Numbered from the stretch's first letter, positions 53,241 through 62,436 are shown. The stretch: DNA of 64,000 nucleotides from Chloroflexota bacterium (GCA_958295775.1 CATQHC010000006.1:1-64000), one strand, 5' to 3'. Made by a program: numbers and translations. The notes: a model not told the origin generated them from the letters alone.

Positions 53241-54278
53241 CTAAGACGCTGCCGCCGCGGGAGCCTTAGAAAACGTAAACGCCTCGAACTCGTTCTCACA
53301 GGGATAACCCGCGCTCACGAGCAATTTGCGTTCCTGGGCGATCATGATGTAGCCCATGATGCTGTGAGCCAGTTCGTCATGCCGGCAGATGTCGGCAGGT
53401 TCGGTATGAGTCCGCGCGATCCCCATGAGTTGCTCCAACGAATGGGGCTGCGCAGCCGTCAAGCGCTCGAGGACCGTGAAGCGGTCGCGGCTATTCTGCG
53501 CCGCCGCGCCGCCGTCGTTCTTCAGCACCGCCTGCATGTCATCTGTCAAGAAATGGTTCGTGTTCCAAATGGTGTGGCTATCCATGCGTCGCACGGCGGT
53601 GCGCGTGGGCGAGCGTTCCACCACGATGGCGGCGCCGCTGGGATCGGTGAACATGAGGTTGAGGCCGTGGTTCATGATAGGCGTGCGCGCCACCAAGTCG
53701 GCCACCGCGTCAACGGAGTCAGCGTACTGCAAGAGATAGCGCAAAAGCGTATTCGACGGGATTCCGTCCCAGTCGCTGTCGTTGTTGGGAATACTGCTGC
53801 CGCCGTAAGTGAGACCCGCTTCGTTAACGCCGGCGTTCAGCCACGTGGTGCCGGCATAGTTCACGCCGATGAAGGCGAGGCCGCGGTCGGGATGAGTCTC
53901 TTGGAGAACGTGAAACTGCTTCATATCGGCGTCTACGTCGTTGGACTTGAAGTGGATGGTACCCTGGGGTGTGTCGGCCAATGCCACGTTCGTGCACTCT
54001 TGGCGGGAGCGTCCGATCTCCTGGCAGGCATTGTAGGCAAAGAGATCGTCGAAATTCACATTGGCGGCGTCCGCTATGGCGTGAAGTTCCTCCAGGGACT
54101 CAGGGAACACTCTGTCCAGGTTGCGCTCGACCTGCCGCAACACCCGTCTCCCGTGGGCCGTATTCCAGCCGCGATCCAGCGCAAACCGCTTCACCGCCAC
54201 CGGAATTATGTCCGCGAAAGCGGCGCCGTGCTGAAGTCCCATCTCGTAGGGCGTTCCTGACTGGACCACTTGCCGCAT
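53241..54278 (-). CDS. C45-family acyltransferase-like protein (Ntn hydrolase)
   Basis: A 345-residue protein of the C45 group (acyl-coenzyme A:6-aminopenicillanic acid acyltransferase fold). Evidence is the N-terminal GTPYEMGLQHGAAFADII, the likely nucleophile cysteine in SRQECTNVALADT (N-terminal after self-cleavage), FIGVNYAGTTWLNAGVNEAGLTYG, and the downstream IWNTNHFLT. In other members the precursor cuts itself at Gly/Cys. These enzymes hydrolyse or exchange amide bonds in small molecules. The true substrate is unknown. It lies next to a polysaccharide deacetylase gene on the same strand. Confidence 0.88.
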   Translation of the reverse strand: MRQVVQSGTPYEMGLQHGAAFADIIPVAVKRFALDRGWNTAHGRRVLRQVERNLDRVFPESLEELHAIADAANVNFDDLFAYNACQEIGRSRQECTNVALADTPQGTIHFKSNDVDADMKQFHVLQETHPDRGLAFIGVNYAGTTWLNAGVNEAGLTYGGSSIPNNDSDWDGIPSNTLLRYLLQYADSVDAVADLVARTPIMNHGLNLMFTDPSGAAIVVERSPTRTAVRRMDSHTIWNTNHFLTDDMQAVLKNDGGAAAQNSRDRFTVLERLTAAQPHSLEQLMGIARTHTEPADICRHDELAHSIMGYIMIAQERKLLVSAGYPCENEFEAFTFSKAPAAAAS

Positions 54279-54335
54279 GGGAAAATCCTCCTGTCTGCTA
54301 AAGCACTCTATTGCAGGGACGATTGTAAGCGCGGG

Positions 54336-55220
54336 TTAGTTTCGGACACCCTCCACTGCCGCGTACACGCTGCCGATGGTGCCACCGATGACTTCGTAGC
54401 CCTCTTCCTCAGCGATTATGTTGATTTCATCCACGATGGCATCGAGCGCCAACCGTTTCTCGCCGTTGGTTTCGTCGTAAAAGTGGGTATTGTGCGTGAA
54501 CGGCATGATGATCCTGGGGGCGTCATCGGGGTATTCCGCCATGTCCGCCCAAGCTTGGCGAATAGTCTGGCGGTGGGTCTCGCCGTCGCCGCCCTCGATG
54601 CGCAATTCCATGGGCAGATGCGGGGCGCGTCGCCGCACCTGGTCGCACGTCAGCGGGATTTCGTAGAAATCGAGATCGCCCGGAAAGAGCCGGTTCGCCT
54701 TGTGGGCGTAATGGGCGAAGGGCACAGCGCCCTGCCACACCGCCTTGGCTAAGTCATACTGGCGGCCCGGCGATGAGACGCTGCCGTGGGTGAAGCCCGT
54801 GGCGACAAGCGCGGGGTACGTATTGTCGTTCGCAGAAAAGTTGCCGCCCCGAAACGTGGTCGGCCGCTTGCCGATGGCGTCCGCCCACTGGTCTGCTACC
54901 GTATCGAACATCTCCACCTGTTCGTCGAAGGTGTGACCGCCGAGGTAGTCCGTATAGCCGAGGCCGGTATCCTGGGGATGGATATGCAGGCCGATCTCAA
55001 AGCCGCGTTCTTCCAGGTCCCGGTAGAGGCCAGGTTGCGCCGCCGCCGTTTGCGCCACGATGAAGAATGTGGCGGTCAGCCCATACTCCTCCAGAGTATC
55101 CGCCAGCCCTGTGACCGACCGTTCGCTGATGCTCCATTCCTCAGGCCCACCGTGGAGGGAGTCGTCCATGAGCTGTTCGCAGTCTTGCGTAAAGATAACG
55201 TAGAGCGGTTTACCGGCCAT
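54336..55220 (-). CDS. Polysaccharide deacetylase-like protein
   Basis: A 294-residue NodB-homology protein. The first metal/acid motif is TQDCEQL, in place of TFDD. The histidine motif GFEIGLHIHPQDTGLGY corresponds to the HxxxH metal site, and the region TFRGGNFSAND contains the RxxxG motif. No signal peptide is seen, so it may act in the cytoplasm or on a soluble substrate rather than on cell-wall peptidoglycan. Sixteen to twenty residues of the C-terminus are unremarkable. It follows the C45 gene by 57 bases on the same strand. Confidence 0.88.
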   Translation of the reverse strand: MAGKPLYVIFTQDCEQLMDDSLHGGPEEWSISERSVTGLADTLEEYGLTATFFIVAQTAAAQPGLYRDLEERGFEIGLHIHPQDTGLGYTDYLGGHTFDEQVEMFDTVADQWADAIGKRPTTFRGGNFSANDNTYPALVATGFTHGSVSSPGRQYDLAKAVWQGAVPFAHYAHKANRLFPGDLDFYEIPLTCDQVRRRAPHLPMELRIEGGDGETHRQTIRQAWADMAEYPDDAPRIIMPFTHNTHFYDETNGEKRLALDAIVDEINIIAEEEGYEVIGGTIGSVYAAVEGVRN

Positions 55221-55569
55221 AAGAATCGATCCTTTGCGTACTGCTGCGACCGACTACTCTCTCTTCTCAGATACCGTTGTCAGATAAGATACTCGTGGTT
55301 GTGCGATCCTTGCCTGAATTAGGGGGCACAAGGATCCTTGCTACTCGCACGAATCTGCTTCTCTTGTTCCCTCTCCTGGGGGAGAGGGCTAGGGTGAGGG
55401 GAACTCTTATGGTCTAGAACGCTGAGACACTAGTCTTCAGATCTTGCGTCCCAGCTTCCTCTTTGCGCCCTCTAAGCCGGCGGGGCACAGGGCCTCGCGT
55501 TACTAAGTCCGGCCCGTCGCTTGGGCCTCATCCGAACTGCCCCGGCATGCCGAAATCGCTGACCGATAG
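55221..55569. repeat. Intergenic region with CTCTCCTGGGGGAGAG repeat
   Basis: A TTCCCTCTCCTGGGGGAGAGGGCTAGGGTGAGGGGA element at 55369-55401. No gene or other signal. Confidence 0.65.
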
Positions 55570-56682
55570 CTAACAGCACTTCTCCTCCTGCGCCATGCGG
55601 TCCACGTCCACCATCACGTCGGTGAGCATATCCACGTCCACGTCGTACCAAAGGCCGAAGGTGCTCGTGCCGCCGGGCCCGAGGATTTCTTCCGCAATCT
55701 CGCGTACCAGGCTGCGGTTCGCGTTCTGCACCCCGAAATCGGCGAAGGTCGAGGGCAGGTTGACCGACTGGTTGAAGCGGATGAGTTTGCGTACCTCGGC
55801 GTCGCCCTGTTGCATGAGCGCGACGGCGACGAGAACGCCGAAAGCCACCTCTTCGCCGTGCACCCTCTCAATGGTGGCATGTTTCGACTTGCCGGGATGC
55901 ACGCCATGCTCACCACCCACCCCGCCGCAGGCCGGACCGGCCACACCGCCGCCGTAGACAATGGCTTCCACTACCTTGTCCACCGCTTCCGTGGCCGCGC
56001 CGCGCTCGCACGCGTGGTACGCCGATGCGCCGTGCTCGAGAATCGTGTCGTAGGTCCATTCGGCAATGGCGACGGCCGCGCCGGTGGGGAAGACATTATC
56101 GAAGCCGAGAATGCGTTCAGTACCGCTGCGCAGGCGCAATTCGCGCCCGATGCGGCCGCCCGTCCACGTCGGCAGCGCATCGGCCATGCCGGCCGCCAGC
56201 CAGCGGCCGCCGCCTTGAGCGATGATGCGCGTGTCGGCTATAACGGTATGTGGGCCGACGTACCACACGTTGCGGTCGGCATCGCCCTCGATACTGGCGC
56301 TAAAGGTCGCCGTCGCATTGGTGGAAGCGACTGTCGGCACGCTGATAAGCCACGCACCCATTTCATGCGCGATTGCCTTGGCCGCGTCGACAACGCGCCC
56401 GCCACCCGCTGCAATCACAACGTCTGCGCCTTCCGCCTTGCCCTTCGCCACAAGGGCATCCACTTCCGGGCGCTTCTTATCGACGTGGCTGCCGTGCTCG
56501 ATGTGGTAGGGGATGCCGTGTTCGTCGAGGGCGCCGGTGACCGTGTCCTGGATGGCAGCCATGGCGCGTCCGCCGCCAACAACAAATGCCTTACTGCCCA
56601 GCGCCGCGGCATGCGCGCCAACGTCACTTACCACTCCCGGCCCCACCACAAAACGCAGTGGGTGAACGATCGCTTTCTTCAT
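55570..56682 (-). CDS. Glycerol dehydrogenase-like protein (iron-containing ADH family)
   Basis: A 370-residue polyol dehydrogenase-like protein. The NAD-binding half has VVIAAGGGRVVDAAKAIA and SVPTVASTNATATFSA, which are family marks of GldA-type enzymes. The metal-binding residues are in GMADALPTW (Asp) and two histidines in GGEHGVHPGKSKHATIERVHGEEVAFG. The pattern is complete, so it should be active on glycerol or a similar diol. The cysteine-rich end QEEKCC is unusual. It is monocistronic, with repeats upstream and downstream. Confidence 0.92.
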   Translation of the reverse strand: MKKAIVHPLRFVVGPGVVSDVGAHAAALGSKAFVVGGGRAMAAIQDTVTGALDEHGIPYHIEHGSHVDKKRPEVDALVAKGKAEGADVVIAAGGGRVVDAAKAIAHEMGAWLISVPTVASTNATATFSASIEGDADRNVWYVGPHTVIADTRIIAQGGGRWLAAGMADALPTWTGGRIGRELRLRSGTERILGFDNVFPTGAAVAIAEWTYDTILEHGASAYHACERGAATEAVDKVVEAIVYGGGVAGPACGGVGGEHGVHPGKSKHATIERVHGEEVAFGVLVAVALMQQGDAEVRKLIRFNQSVNLPSTFADFGVQNANRSLVREIAEEILGPGGTSTFGLWYDVDVDMLTDVMVDVDRMAQEEKCC

Positions 56683-56784
56683 TGCAGTTTGCTTCCTCTA
56701 AGTAGATTATTGTGTTTGAGTCGCGTACGGTCTCAAAATTCAAATTATCGTGGAGCAGCACCTAGAAGCCTAGTGCTCGCCTAT

Positions 56785-57090
56785 TCACGGAATCAGTTCG
56801 AGAATAGCGAGGACAACTGCCGCGGCCACGACGAGCGCACCCAAACGGAGCGTGATGCGCAATTCCAAGGCTTGCATGTCGGCGCGAACGGCGACAATAT
56901 CCTCTTTCAGTTCGGCACGCAGGGCCGAGATTTCTTCTCGGAGGTCTGCTCTCACTGCAAGCAGATCTGCTTTGGTTGCGAGAGCTTCGTGCTCATCGCC
57001 AACCGCATCAATCAATGCCTCTGCCTGGGACTCACTGAATCCTGCTCCAGTGAGCTTCTTTACGGCGCGGTGGGTGTCAAACATCGCCAT
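56785..57090 (-). CDS. Coiled-coil protein with C-terminal membrane helix (DUF1640-like)
   Basis: A 101-residue protein, MAMFDTHRAVKKLTGAGFSESQAEALIDAV, followed by a heptad-like coiled-coil region (ATKADLLAVRADLREEISALRAELKEDIVAVRADM) and one C-terminal helix (LVVAAAVVLAILELIP). The layout is that of DUF1640/CCDC90-like small proteins found in bacteria and mitochondria. Function is unknown. GGGCC precedes the start. It ends an apparent two-gene unit with the acidic protein just upstream at 57123. Confidence 0.82.
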   Translation of the reverse strand: MAMFDTHRAVKKLTGAGFSESQAEALIDAVGDEHEALATKADLLAVRADLREEISALRAELKEDIVAVRADMQALELRITLRLGALVVAAAVVLAILELIP

Positions 57091-57122
57091 GGACTAGGCC
57101 CTTTTTCACCAATGCAGCAACT

Positions 57123-57431
57123 TCAATGCTCTTCGTCAATTCCCATATCTCGATGACACGTCGCATCGTCCTCAAGCTCATCCACTGCTGCCCAGTCTTC
57201 CCAATTCTCTCCAAATCCCTGCGCTTCCCCTCGCTCTGCCGCCACCTCCGCATCATCCTCATCCCATTCCCATGCATTGGCAGACGCTTCTTGCCAGGAC
57301 GCGAACGCCACGGCGCTGGCAATCTCATCGCTATACTCGTCCCAGTCACTATCCTCTGGGTACGCAGCCGCGTCCTCGCCACCGGAGTCCCGGCGGGCTT
57401 CAGTCTGAGCAGTTCGAAGAGCCTTGTCCAT
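57123..57431 (-). CDS. Small acidic tryptophan-rich protein
   Basis: A 102-residue highly acidic protein starting MDKALRTAQTEARRDSGGEDA. It has many Asp/Glu and seven or so tryptophans, mostly in the repeated type W-(D/E)-x (DSDWDEY, ANAWEWDED, ENWEDWAAVDE). No domain is recognised. The frame is open upstream to 57524, but the ATG at 57431 is preferred. It ends 32 bases before the coiled-coil gene. It could be a chance acidic frame, but its codon choice looks coding. A competing frame over 57077-57382 seems less likely. Confidence 0.5.
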   Translation of the reverse strand: MDKALRTAQTEARRDSGGEDAAAYPEDSDWDEYSDEIASAVAFASWQEASANAWEWDEDDAEVAAERGEAQGFGENWEDWAAVDELEDDATCHRDMGIDEEH

Positions 57432-57741
57432 GTTCTCGCTGTTATTAGAACTTGGGTGGGTTTTCCATCGATCCGCTCTGTCGGTGCATGTAGAGGAAAG
57501 CCAACTGGGAATTCCGCAAAGCATCTACCTCAATCCACACGTGTCGGGCAAGTCCACCGCTCTGTCCGTTATTGCCGGCCAATCATGTGCTAGGACAGAT
57601 GTTCGCAGTTCCTTCCTGATCACACCTAACCAAGGGTGCTAAACGAGAACAAGCCACAGCCAGCACTCAGTGGTCAAGATTGCCGCAACACTTGCGTGCA
57701 AACAGCCACCAACCAAGGTCTACAGACTCGTAATCTCTGTT
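57432..57741. other. Intergenic region, nothing recognised
   Basis: About 310 bases upstream of the acidic-protein gene and downstream of the aminotransferase. No gene, repeat or clear promoter is seen. Confidence 0.45.
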
Positions 57742-58959
57742 CTATCCCACCGCCACCGGCAGGCGCATGTCCGCCGCCACCGTGTTCATGCTCTCCTTGA
57801 TGGCCGCGGCCACGTAGCGCAAATCTTCGTCGGTCATCAGCGGATGGATCGCGGGGCAGAAGAGCCGCCGGCCGGCATTGGTCGAAACCGGCACGTCTTC
57901 AGGGCTGTGTCCTAATCTCACCATGTAGCCGACGTAGTCCGGCAAGGAGGCGTTCATGATCCAGGTGCCGACGCCGTGCTCGCCGATGAGGCGGTCCGCA
58001 AACTTGTCGCGCGCATCGCCCGCCCATTCCTCTTCAAGCATGAGGGTATAGCCGTACCACACGTGGTGGTAGCCCTCGGGCTCGATGGGCAGGATGAGGC
58101 CGGGGATGTCTTCGATCAGTTCGACAAAGTCGGCCACGCGCTGCCTTCGCGCGTCGTTCATCTCGTCGAGGCGCGTGACCTGGATCGACCCGGCCACCGC
58201 TTGCAGCTTCGTCATGCGGAAGTTTGTGCCCCAGCCGTCAAGCGCGCTGCCAAACGAGCGCATGCTGTTCACGAACGCGGCGTAGTCGTCATCGTCCGTG
58301 GTCACCATGCCGCCCTCGCCCAGCGTTGTCATGTTCTTGCTGGTCTGGAAGCTGAAGATGTTCATGGCGCCTTTTTTGCCGACCTTGGTGCCCTTGTACC
58401 CGGCGCCGACGGCGCGCGCCGCGTCGCAGAGCACGGGGGGCGGGCCATGGACGGGATGCGGGTGCCGCTGGGCAATGTCTTCCAACGCATCCACGTCGGC
58501 GGAGAGGCCGTTGTTGTGCACCGCCAGAATCGCGCGGGTATTCGGCGTCATGCAGCGCTCTACGTCGTTCGGATCGATGTTGAACGTGGCCGGATCGATC
58601 TCGGCCAGCACCACCTTGGCGCCAACGCCCATCACGCACAGAGAAGTGGCTTTGAAGGTGATACCAGGCACAATCACTTCATCTTCGGGGCCGAGTTGGA
58701 GGGCGTGAATGGCCGCGTCCAAGCCCGTGCCGCAGGAATTCACCGCAAGCGCGTGCTTAACGTCACAATACTCCGCGAACGCTTCCTCGAATTGCGTAAC
58801 CTCCGGGCCGTGAAAACCGATCGTCCAGTCCATGCTCTCGCGCAGGCTGGCATTGATGGCGTCCACTTCCTTTTCCGTGTACCAGCCGCCCAGGGTCGGA
58901 AACGGAAACTGGCGCTTGGCGTTTTGTAGCAGGTGTCGTTCTTCACTTGTCAATTCCAT
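57742..58959 (-). CDS. DegT/DnrJ/EryC1/StrS-family PLP aminotransferase
   Basis: A 405-residue sugar aminotransferase-type PLP enzyme. The motifs are NSCGTGLDAAIHALQLG (phosphate-binding), CDAARAVGAGYKG (aspartate) and FSFQTSKNMTTLGEGGMV, where the lysine binds PLP. They are in the order expected for the DegT family, which transaminates keto-sugars of nucleotide-linked sugars or antibiotic precursors. The open frame begins at 59103, but ATG 58959 (MELTSEERHL) has GAGGAGC upstream and is the likely start. It is a lone gene, so the pathway is open. Confidence 0.93.
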   Translation of the reverse strand: MELTSEERHLLQNAKRQFPFPTLGGWYTEKEVDAINASLRESMDWTIGFHGPEVTQFEEAFAEYCDVKHALAVNSCGTGLDAAIHALQLGPEDEVIVPGITFKATSLCVMGVGAKVVLAEIDPATFNIDPNDVERCMTPNTRAILAVHNNGLSADVDALEDIAQRHPHPVHGPPPVLCDAARAVGAGYKGTKVGKKGAMNIFSFQTSKNMTTLGEGGMVTTDDDDYAAFVNSMRSFGSALDGWGTNFRMTKLQAVAGSIQVTRLDEMNDARRQRVADFVELIEDIPGLILPIEPEGYHHVWYGYTLMLEEEWAGDARDKFADRLIGEHGVGTWIMNASLPDYVGYMVRLGHSPEDVPVSTNAGRRLFCPAIHPLMTDEDLRYVAAAIKESMNTVAADMRLPVAVG

Positions 58960-59207
58960 CAAAAGCTCCTCGCTACTGAGTGCTGTTCGGCGTATAAACG
59001 TACTTACGCAGCCGAGTAGTCCAACATGATTGCATAGATGGGTAGCGTAGGTTCGCACAGGACGTGCGCGTAACCTGCGCCATCTTCCCGCGACATGAAG
59101 CAATCACGCCAACCCGAGGGGTTGGGCACAGGTTACAAACCTGTGCTACTGTTACCCCACTCATCAATACAAATGTGTTCAACTACTAGCCTGCATTGAC
59201 GAGTCTA
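58960..59207. repeat. Intergenic repeats
   Basis: A divergent GTAGGTTCGCACAGG...GCGTAACCTGCGCC arm pair at about 59042-59082 and ACAGGTTACAAACCTGTGC at 59125-59150. Both belong to the CAGGTT-type palindrome family. Confidence 0.65.
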
Positions 59208-60953
59208 TCATGTTTGCAGTACTACCTGCCGAGACTCCGCACCGTTGCTGCTAATGGGAACCGGCACCAGGGCATACGTCCAGCCGTACGCGTCTTGCAG
59301 CGACACGTCAACCGTTTCGCCATCAACGGTGGCGTGCGGAGTCTCGCCGTTTTGCAGGGGCACCATCAGCGTAAAGCTGCCGCTCGGCGAACTGCCGGAC
59401 ACCCTACAGGAGAAGCTGCCATTTTCCCAGGCACTCTGGGAGACCTGCGCGCGGTCGCGGGCACGTACGAATGCCGCCCACTCAAAAGCGCTCCAGATCG
59501 GCAATCCCAACTCGTTGGCATAGTCCCAGGACTGGTTCTGGTAGGCGCTGCTGTAGGTATAGAAGGAAACGGGGTGCGAGAGCACCGTGAGGGGACTAAA
59601 ATAGCGCTCCTTTTTGTCCACCATCACCTGGCGCGTGGCCTTGGCTTCGCCCACGGGGTCCGACGAGAGCCGTGCCTTTACCGAAGCGTCGTCGTAGGCC
59701 TGGGTCAATTGCTGGTAGACCTCAATAATTTCGCCGTTGGTGTCCACGAACTTGCCGGGATGTCCGGAGCCGTTGGTGTACTGCAGCCATTGATCGTGAA
59801 TGCTGAGCACGTTAGTATCCAGCACCACGCCCACGTCCTCATAGATGCGCGGCAGGTCCACGTAGCCCTTCCAGCCGAGGCAGTGGTTGCGGTTGGCGAT
59901 TACAGTTTCGCCGCCGTAGTGCTCGCGGAAGTAGTCGGTATCGCGCCGCACGATCTCTTCCATCACGGCGTCCTGCTCTTCGTTAGCGTACTGCGGATCG
60001 AAGGCATTGTGGTGAATGCCGAAGGAATGACCGCGGGCGCGCCAGCCTGCCACCCGTTCCGGTGTCGCGATGGTGTATTTTGAAGGACCCAGCATGAGGT
60101 AAATGGTGACGTGACCGTTGTGCGCCTCCGCCGCGTTCATCAGAGCTTCGAACGCTTCCACCGGCGAGTAGTCATCGTCGGAATCCAACACCACCATGCT
60201 CTTGGTCTCGGGCGTGTCGTAGTACCACAGGCGCGGCTGCGGCTGCTTGGCAATGGCATTGATGGCGTTGCCGAGCAGCATGGCGTGGATGTCGGCTTGC
60301 GGCAGGTGCATGCGGCGCGGGTCCAGGTGGCTGCTGAACATATCGTTTGGCCGGTACGGATTGCCGAACCCCACGGTATTCCAGCCGTAGTGGACCGGAT
60401 TTCCCTGGCGAATCAGCGCCACAGCCTGGGCCAGATCGTAACCGAATACCACCACTTGCCCTTGCCCGAGAGGAAAGTGTACGACCGCCGGGTAGGAGGT
60501 CTCGACTTCGGCGTCATGGTAGATGCGGGCGACTTCGCGCGTGCCTTCAGGAAGCTGCAGCGGTTCGTAGTTGTCCGCGGGCATGTGTGTTTGAAGTGAC
60601 TCATGCGGCACGCCGTCGCTGATCGAGTTCCCCGGCAGCGGCCGCACATATGCAGGAAAGGCCACTGTGTCGGTCGGCACGAGCCCAAGCTCCACCGCCA
60701 GCAGTCGCGAAGGCCGCAACACGATCAAGCGACCGCCGGCCTTGGCATAGGCCACGAGCCGCTCCACGTAGGCGCGCCGGGGTAGACTGGGTGTGAGAAT
60801 GACCGCGTCGTATGCGTCAAGGCGCGCTAGGGACTCCCGGCCGATGGGCTGCACGTCAAGGTCCGCAAAACCTTCTGCCTTAAGCACCGCGGTCGTATAC
60901 GGTCCATACGTATTCGCGCGGCTACCCGGCTGGGTGAGAATGAGCATGCCCAC
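59208..60953 (-). CDS. Large protein with N-terminal Rossmann-like and deacetylase-like regions
   Basis: A 581-residue protein. The first 120 residues (MGMLILTQPGSRANTYGPYT, RLIVLRPSRLLAVELG) resemble the Rossmann/GATase-like fold of ThuA-type or beta-galactosidase-trimerisation domains. The middle resembles the NodB deacetylase fold, with SMVVLDSDDDYSPVEAF and GHSFGIHHNAFDP. The C-terminal 100 residues are beta-rich. No signal peptide is clear. It may handle a polysaccharide. The combination is uncommon, and neither half carries a full set of catalytic residues that I can confirm. Confidence 0.72.
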   Translation of the reverse strand: MGMLILTQPGSRANTYGPYTTAVLKAEGFADLDVQPIGRESLARLDAYDAVILTPSLPRRAYVERLVAYAKAGGRLIVLRPSRLLAVELGLVPTDTVAFPAYVRPLPGNSISDGVPHESLQTHMPADNYEPLQLPEGTREVARIYHDAEVETSYPAVVHFPLGQGQVVVFGYDLAQAVALIRQGNPVHYGWNTVGFGNPYRPNDMFSSHLDPRRMHLPQADIHAMLLGNAINAIAKQPQPRLWYYDTPETKSMVVLDSDDDYSPVEAFEALMNAAEAHNGHVTIYLMLGPSKYTIATPERVAGWRARGHSFGIHHNAFDPQYANEEQDAVMEEIVRRDTDYFREHYGGETVIANRNHCLGWKGYVDLPRIYEDVGVVLDTNVLSIHDQWLQYTNGSGHPGKFVDTNGEIIEVYQQLTQAYDDASVKARLSSDPVGEAKATRQVMVDKKERYFSPLTVLSHPVSFYTYSSAYQNQSWDYANELGLPIWSAFEWAAFVRARDRAQVSQSAWENGSFSCRVSGSSPSGSFTLMVPLQNGETPHATVDGETVDVSLQDAYGWTYALVPVPISSNGAESRQVVLQT

Positions 60954-61215
60954 AGTGGATGACCTCCTGAATACGAATAGTGCCTCTAGCTTCGTTTATG
61001 TGAGGAGTATACCAGTTTCCTGCCGCTCGGCTTACCTAAGACTCGTGTGGATGGTTATGTACCATACAGTTACACTATATGGTCGTGCCACTAGGGTTTT
61101 GAAACTGAAATAATCGCGAATTGCTAGTGGCTCTGCGCGGACTTGTACTGTACACACGCAAAGGCAAGTTGCATGTGCTTAGCATTGGCTTGTCTGGATA
61201 CAATCGGAGCATAGA

Positions 61216-62238
61216 ATGACAATAAACATTGCGCTCGCTACCAGTGAAGGACTAGTGCTCGGTTGCGACAGTATTGCAAGTAGTATCGAATATGTCGTAG
61301 ACCCTTTCGAACTGGAACAGCCTAATGACGAAGTAGGAGAACCACTGAAGCATGAGGATGGACGACCATTGGTTGCTCTGGATTATTCATCAATTAGACC
61401 CGTTGTTACAAATGCATGGGGAGGGGTAACTAAGTTGTTCCAGATTCACGGTGGTGCAGCACCAGTGGCCGCAGTGACATCAGGGATAGCACAGCTCAAA
61501 GACAGGACTATGAAAAGCTATGCCGAGGAGTTCTTGGTCAATTCAATGCAAATCGGGGTGACTCTTGGTAGCGTGAAGGAAGTCTCCGAGGCATTTCTGA
61601 TGTTCATGAGAGAGCAGTACTTAGAGCACTATAAAGGTTCACCAATCCCCGAAGAATTCTGGACTGGACCAGTCTTTCTTACCGGTGGCTACGGAAATTC
61701 TGATGAACTACCTTCGGTTTATCGCCTTGACGTTAAGGATAATCGGGTGTACGATCAATTCCAGGAGAGTGAGTTTGGTGTTGCTTGGAGTGGCCAAGCA
61801 GACAGTGTAGAGCGGTTAATTCGAGGATATGACAGTGCTGTAAGGGAGGAAATAGAGAAGCACTTGGGTCAATTGATTGAAGACAACTATGTGCAATTGA
61901 CCACCGCAATGGCGAGGATACTGGAAGACACTTTCGCTCAACTTGGCGTGGAGTTGCCCGATGACGTTGATACTGTGTTACCCTCAAAATTAGAAGCTTC
62001 ACTTCCCTGGGACAGTCTTAAGGTAGCATTTGACTACGGGAATTTGCCTCTCCAGAGCGCAGTAGACTTTGTAGCATTCTTGGTAAATCTGCAATCAGGG
62101 AAGTCGCGGTTTGCTCCTGGAGTTGCGACTGTTGGCGGGAGAACTCAGGTTGCGGTAATCTCGAAAGTAGAAGGATTTCGAATTCTCAATGAACCGGAGT
62201 TGCAGCATCGGCACACAGGATTTGGCGACGATGTATAA
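61216..62238 (+). CDS. Predicted proteasome/Ntn-like protein (340 aa)
   Basis: A 340-residue AT-rich gene product. Its start, MTINIALATSEGLVLGCDSIAS, matches the beginning of proteasome beta subunits and HslV (Thr then GlyValValLeuAlaAspSer-type strand). Thr2 would be the nucleophile after Met removal. Later VTKLFQIHGGAAPVAAVTSGIAQL matches the second strand region. The remainder, with acidic helices, is not recognised. Homology is only to the fold, so the Ntn-hydrolase role is an inference. CGGAG lies seven bases before the ATG. It overlaps the next gene and shows lower GC than its surroundings, suggesting transfer. Confidence 0.55.
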   Translation: MTINIALATSEGLVLGCDSIASSIEYVVDPFELEQPNDEVGEPLKHEDGRPLVALDYSSIRPVVTNAWGGVTKLFQIHGGAAPVAAVTSGIAQLKDRTMKSYAEEFLVNSMQIGVTLGSVKEVSEAFLMFMREQYLEHYKGSPIPEEFWTGPVFLTGGYGNSDELPSVYRLDVKDNRVYDQFQESEFGVAWSGQADSVERLIRGYDSAVREEIEKHLGQLIEDNYVQLTTAMARILEDTFAQLGVELPDDVDTVLPSKLEASLPWDSLKVAFDYGNLPLQSAVDFVAFLVNLQSGKSRFAPGVATVGGRTQVAVISKVEGFRILNEPELQHRHTGFGDDV

Positions 62239-62416
62239 CAGTGATCGAAGTGGCGTTGTCAGACAAAGCAAAGGCAAAGAACCTCGGCCACGTGATGGAT
62301 GGCGGAGTGGTAGTTCTGGCGACTCTGAAAAACAGGAAAAGGCAGTACCTGAAAAAAAAGAGGAGCGCGTGCGGCTTGTTCAGGTTAGGGGCAAGATTAG
62401 GCCCGTGCGAGTGTAA
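62231..62416 (+). CDS. Small basic protein overlapping the Ntn-like gene (61 aa)
   Basis: A 61-residue product MYNSDRSGVVRQSKGKEPRPRDGW..., ending VRLVQVRGKIRPVRV. It is strongly basic and probably unstructured. The ATG overlaps the last codons and TAA of the preceding gene (ATGTATAA), a layout typical of translational coupling. A competing frame over 62241-62477 exists but would run into the terminator, so it is less likely. Function is unknown. It is probably a partner of the upstream protein. Confidence 0.5.
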   Translation: MYNSDRSGVVRQSKGKEPRPRDGWRSGSSGDSEKQEKAVPEKKEERVRLVQVRGKIRPVRV

Positions 62417-62436
62417 GTCGAAACCTCTTGTATTCA

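Noticed and set aside
57077-57382. Alternative frame overlapping the acidic-protein gene
   Set aside because: Arg/Met-rich translation with no ribosome site. It overlaps the start of the coiled-coil gene.
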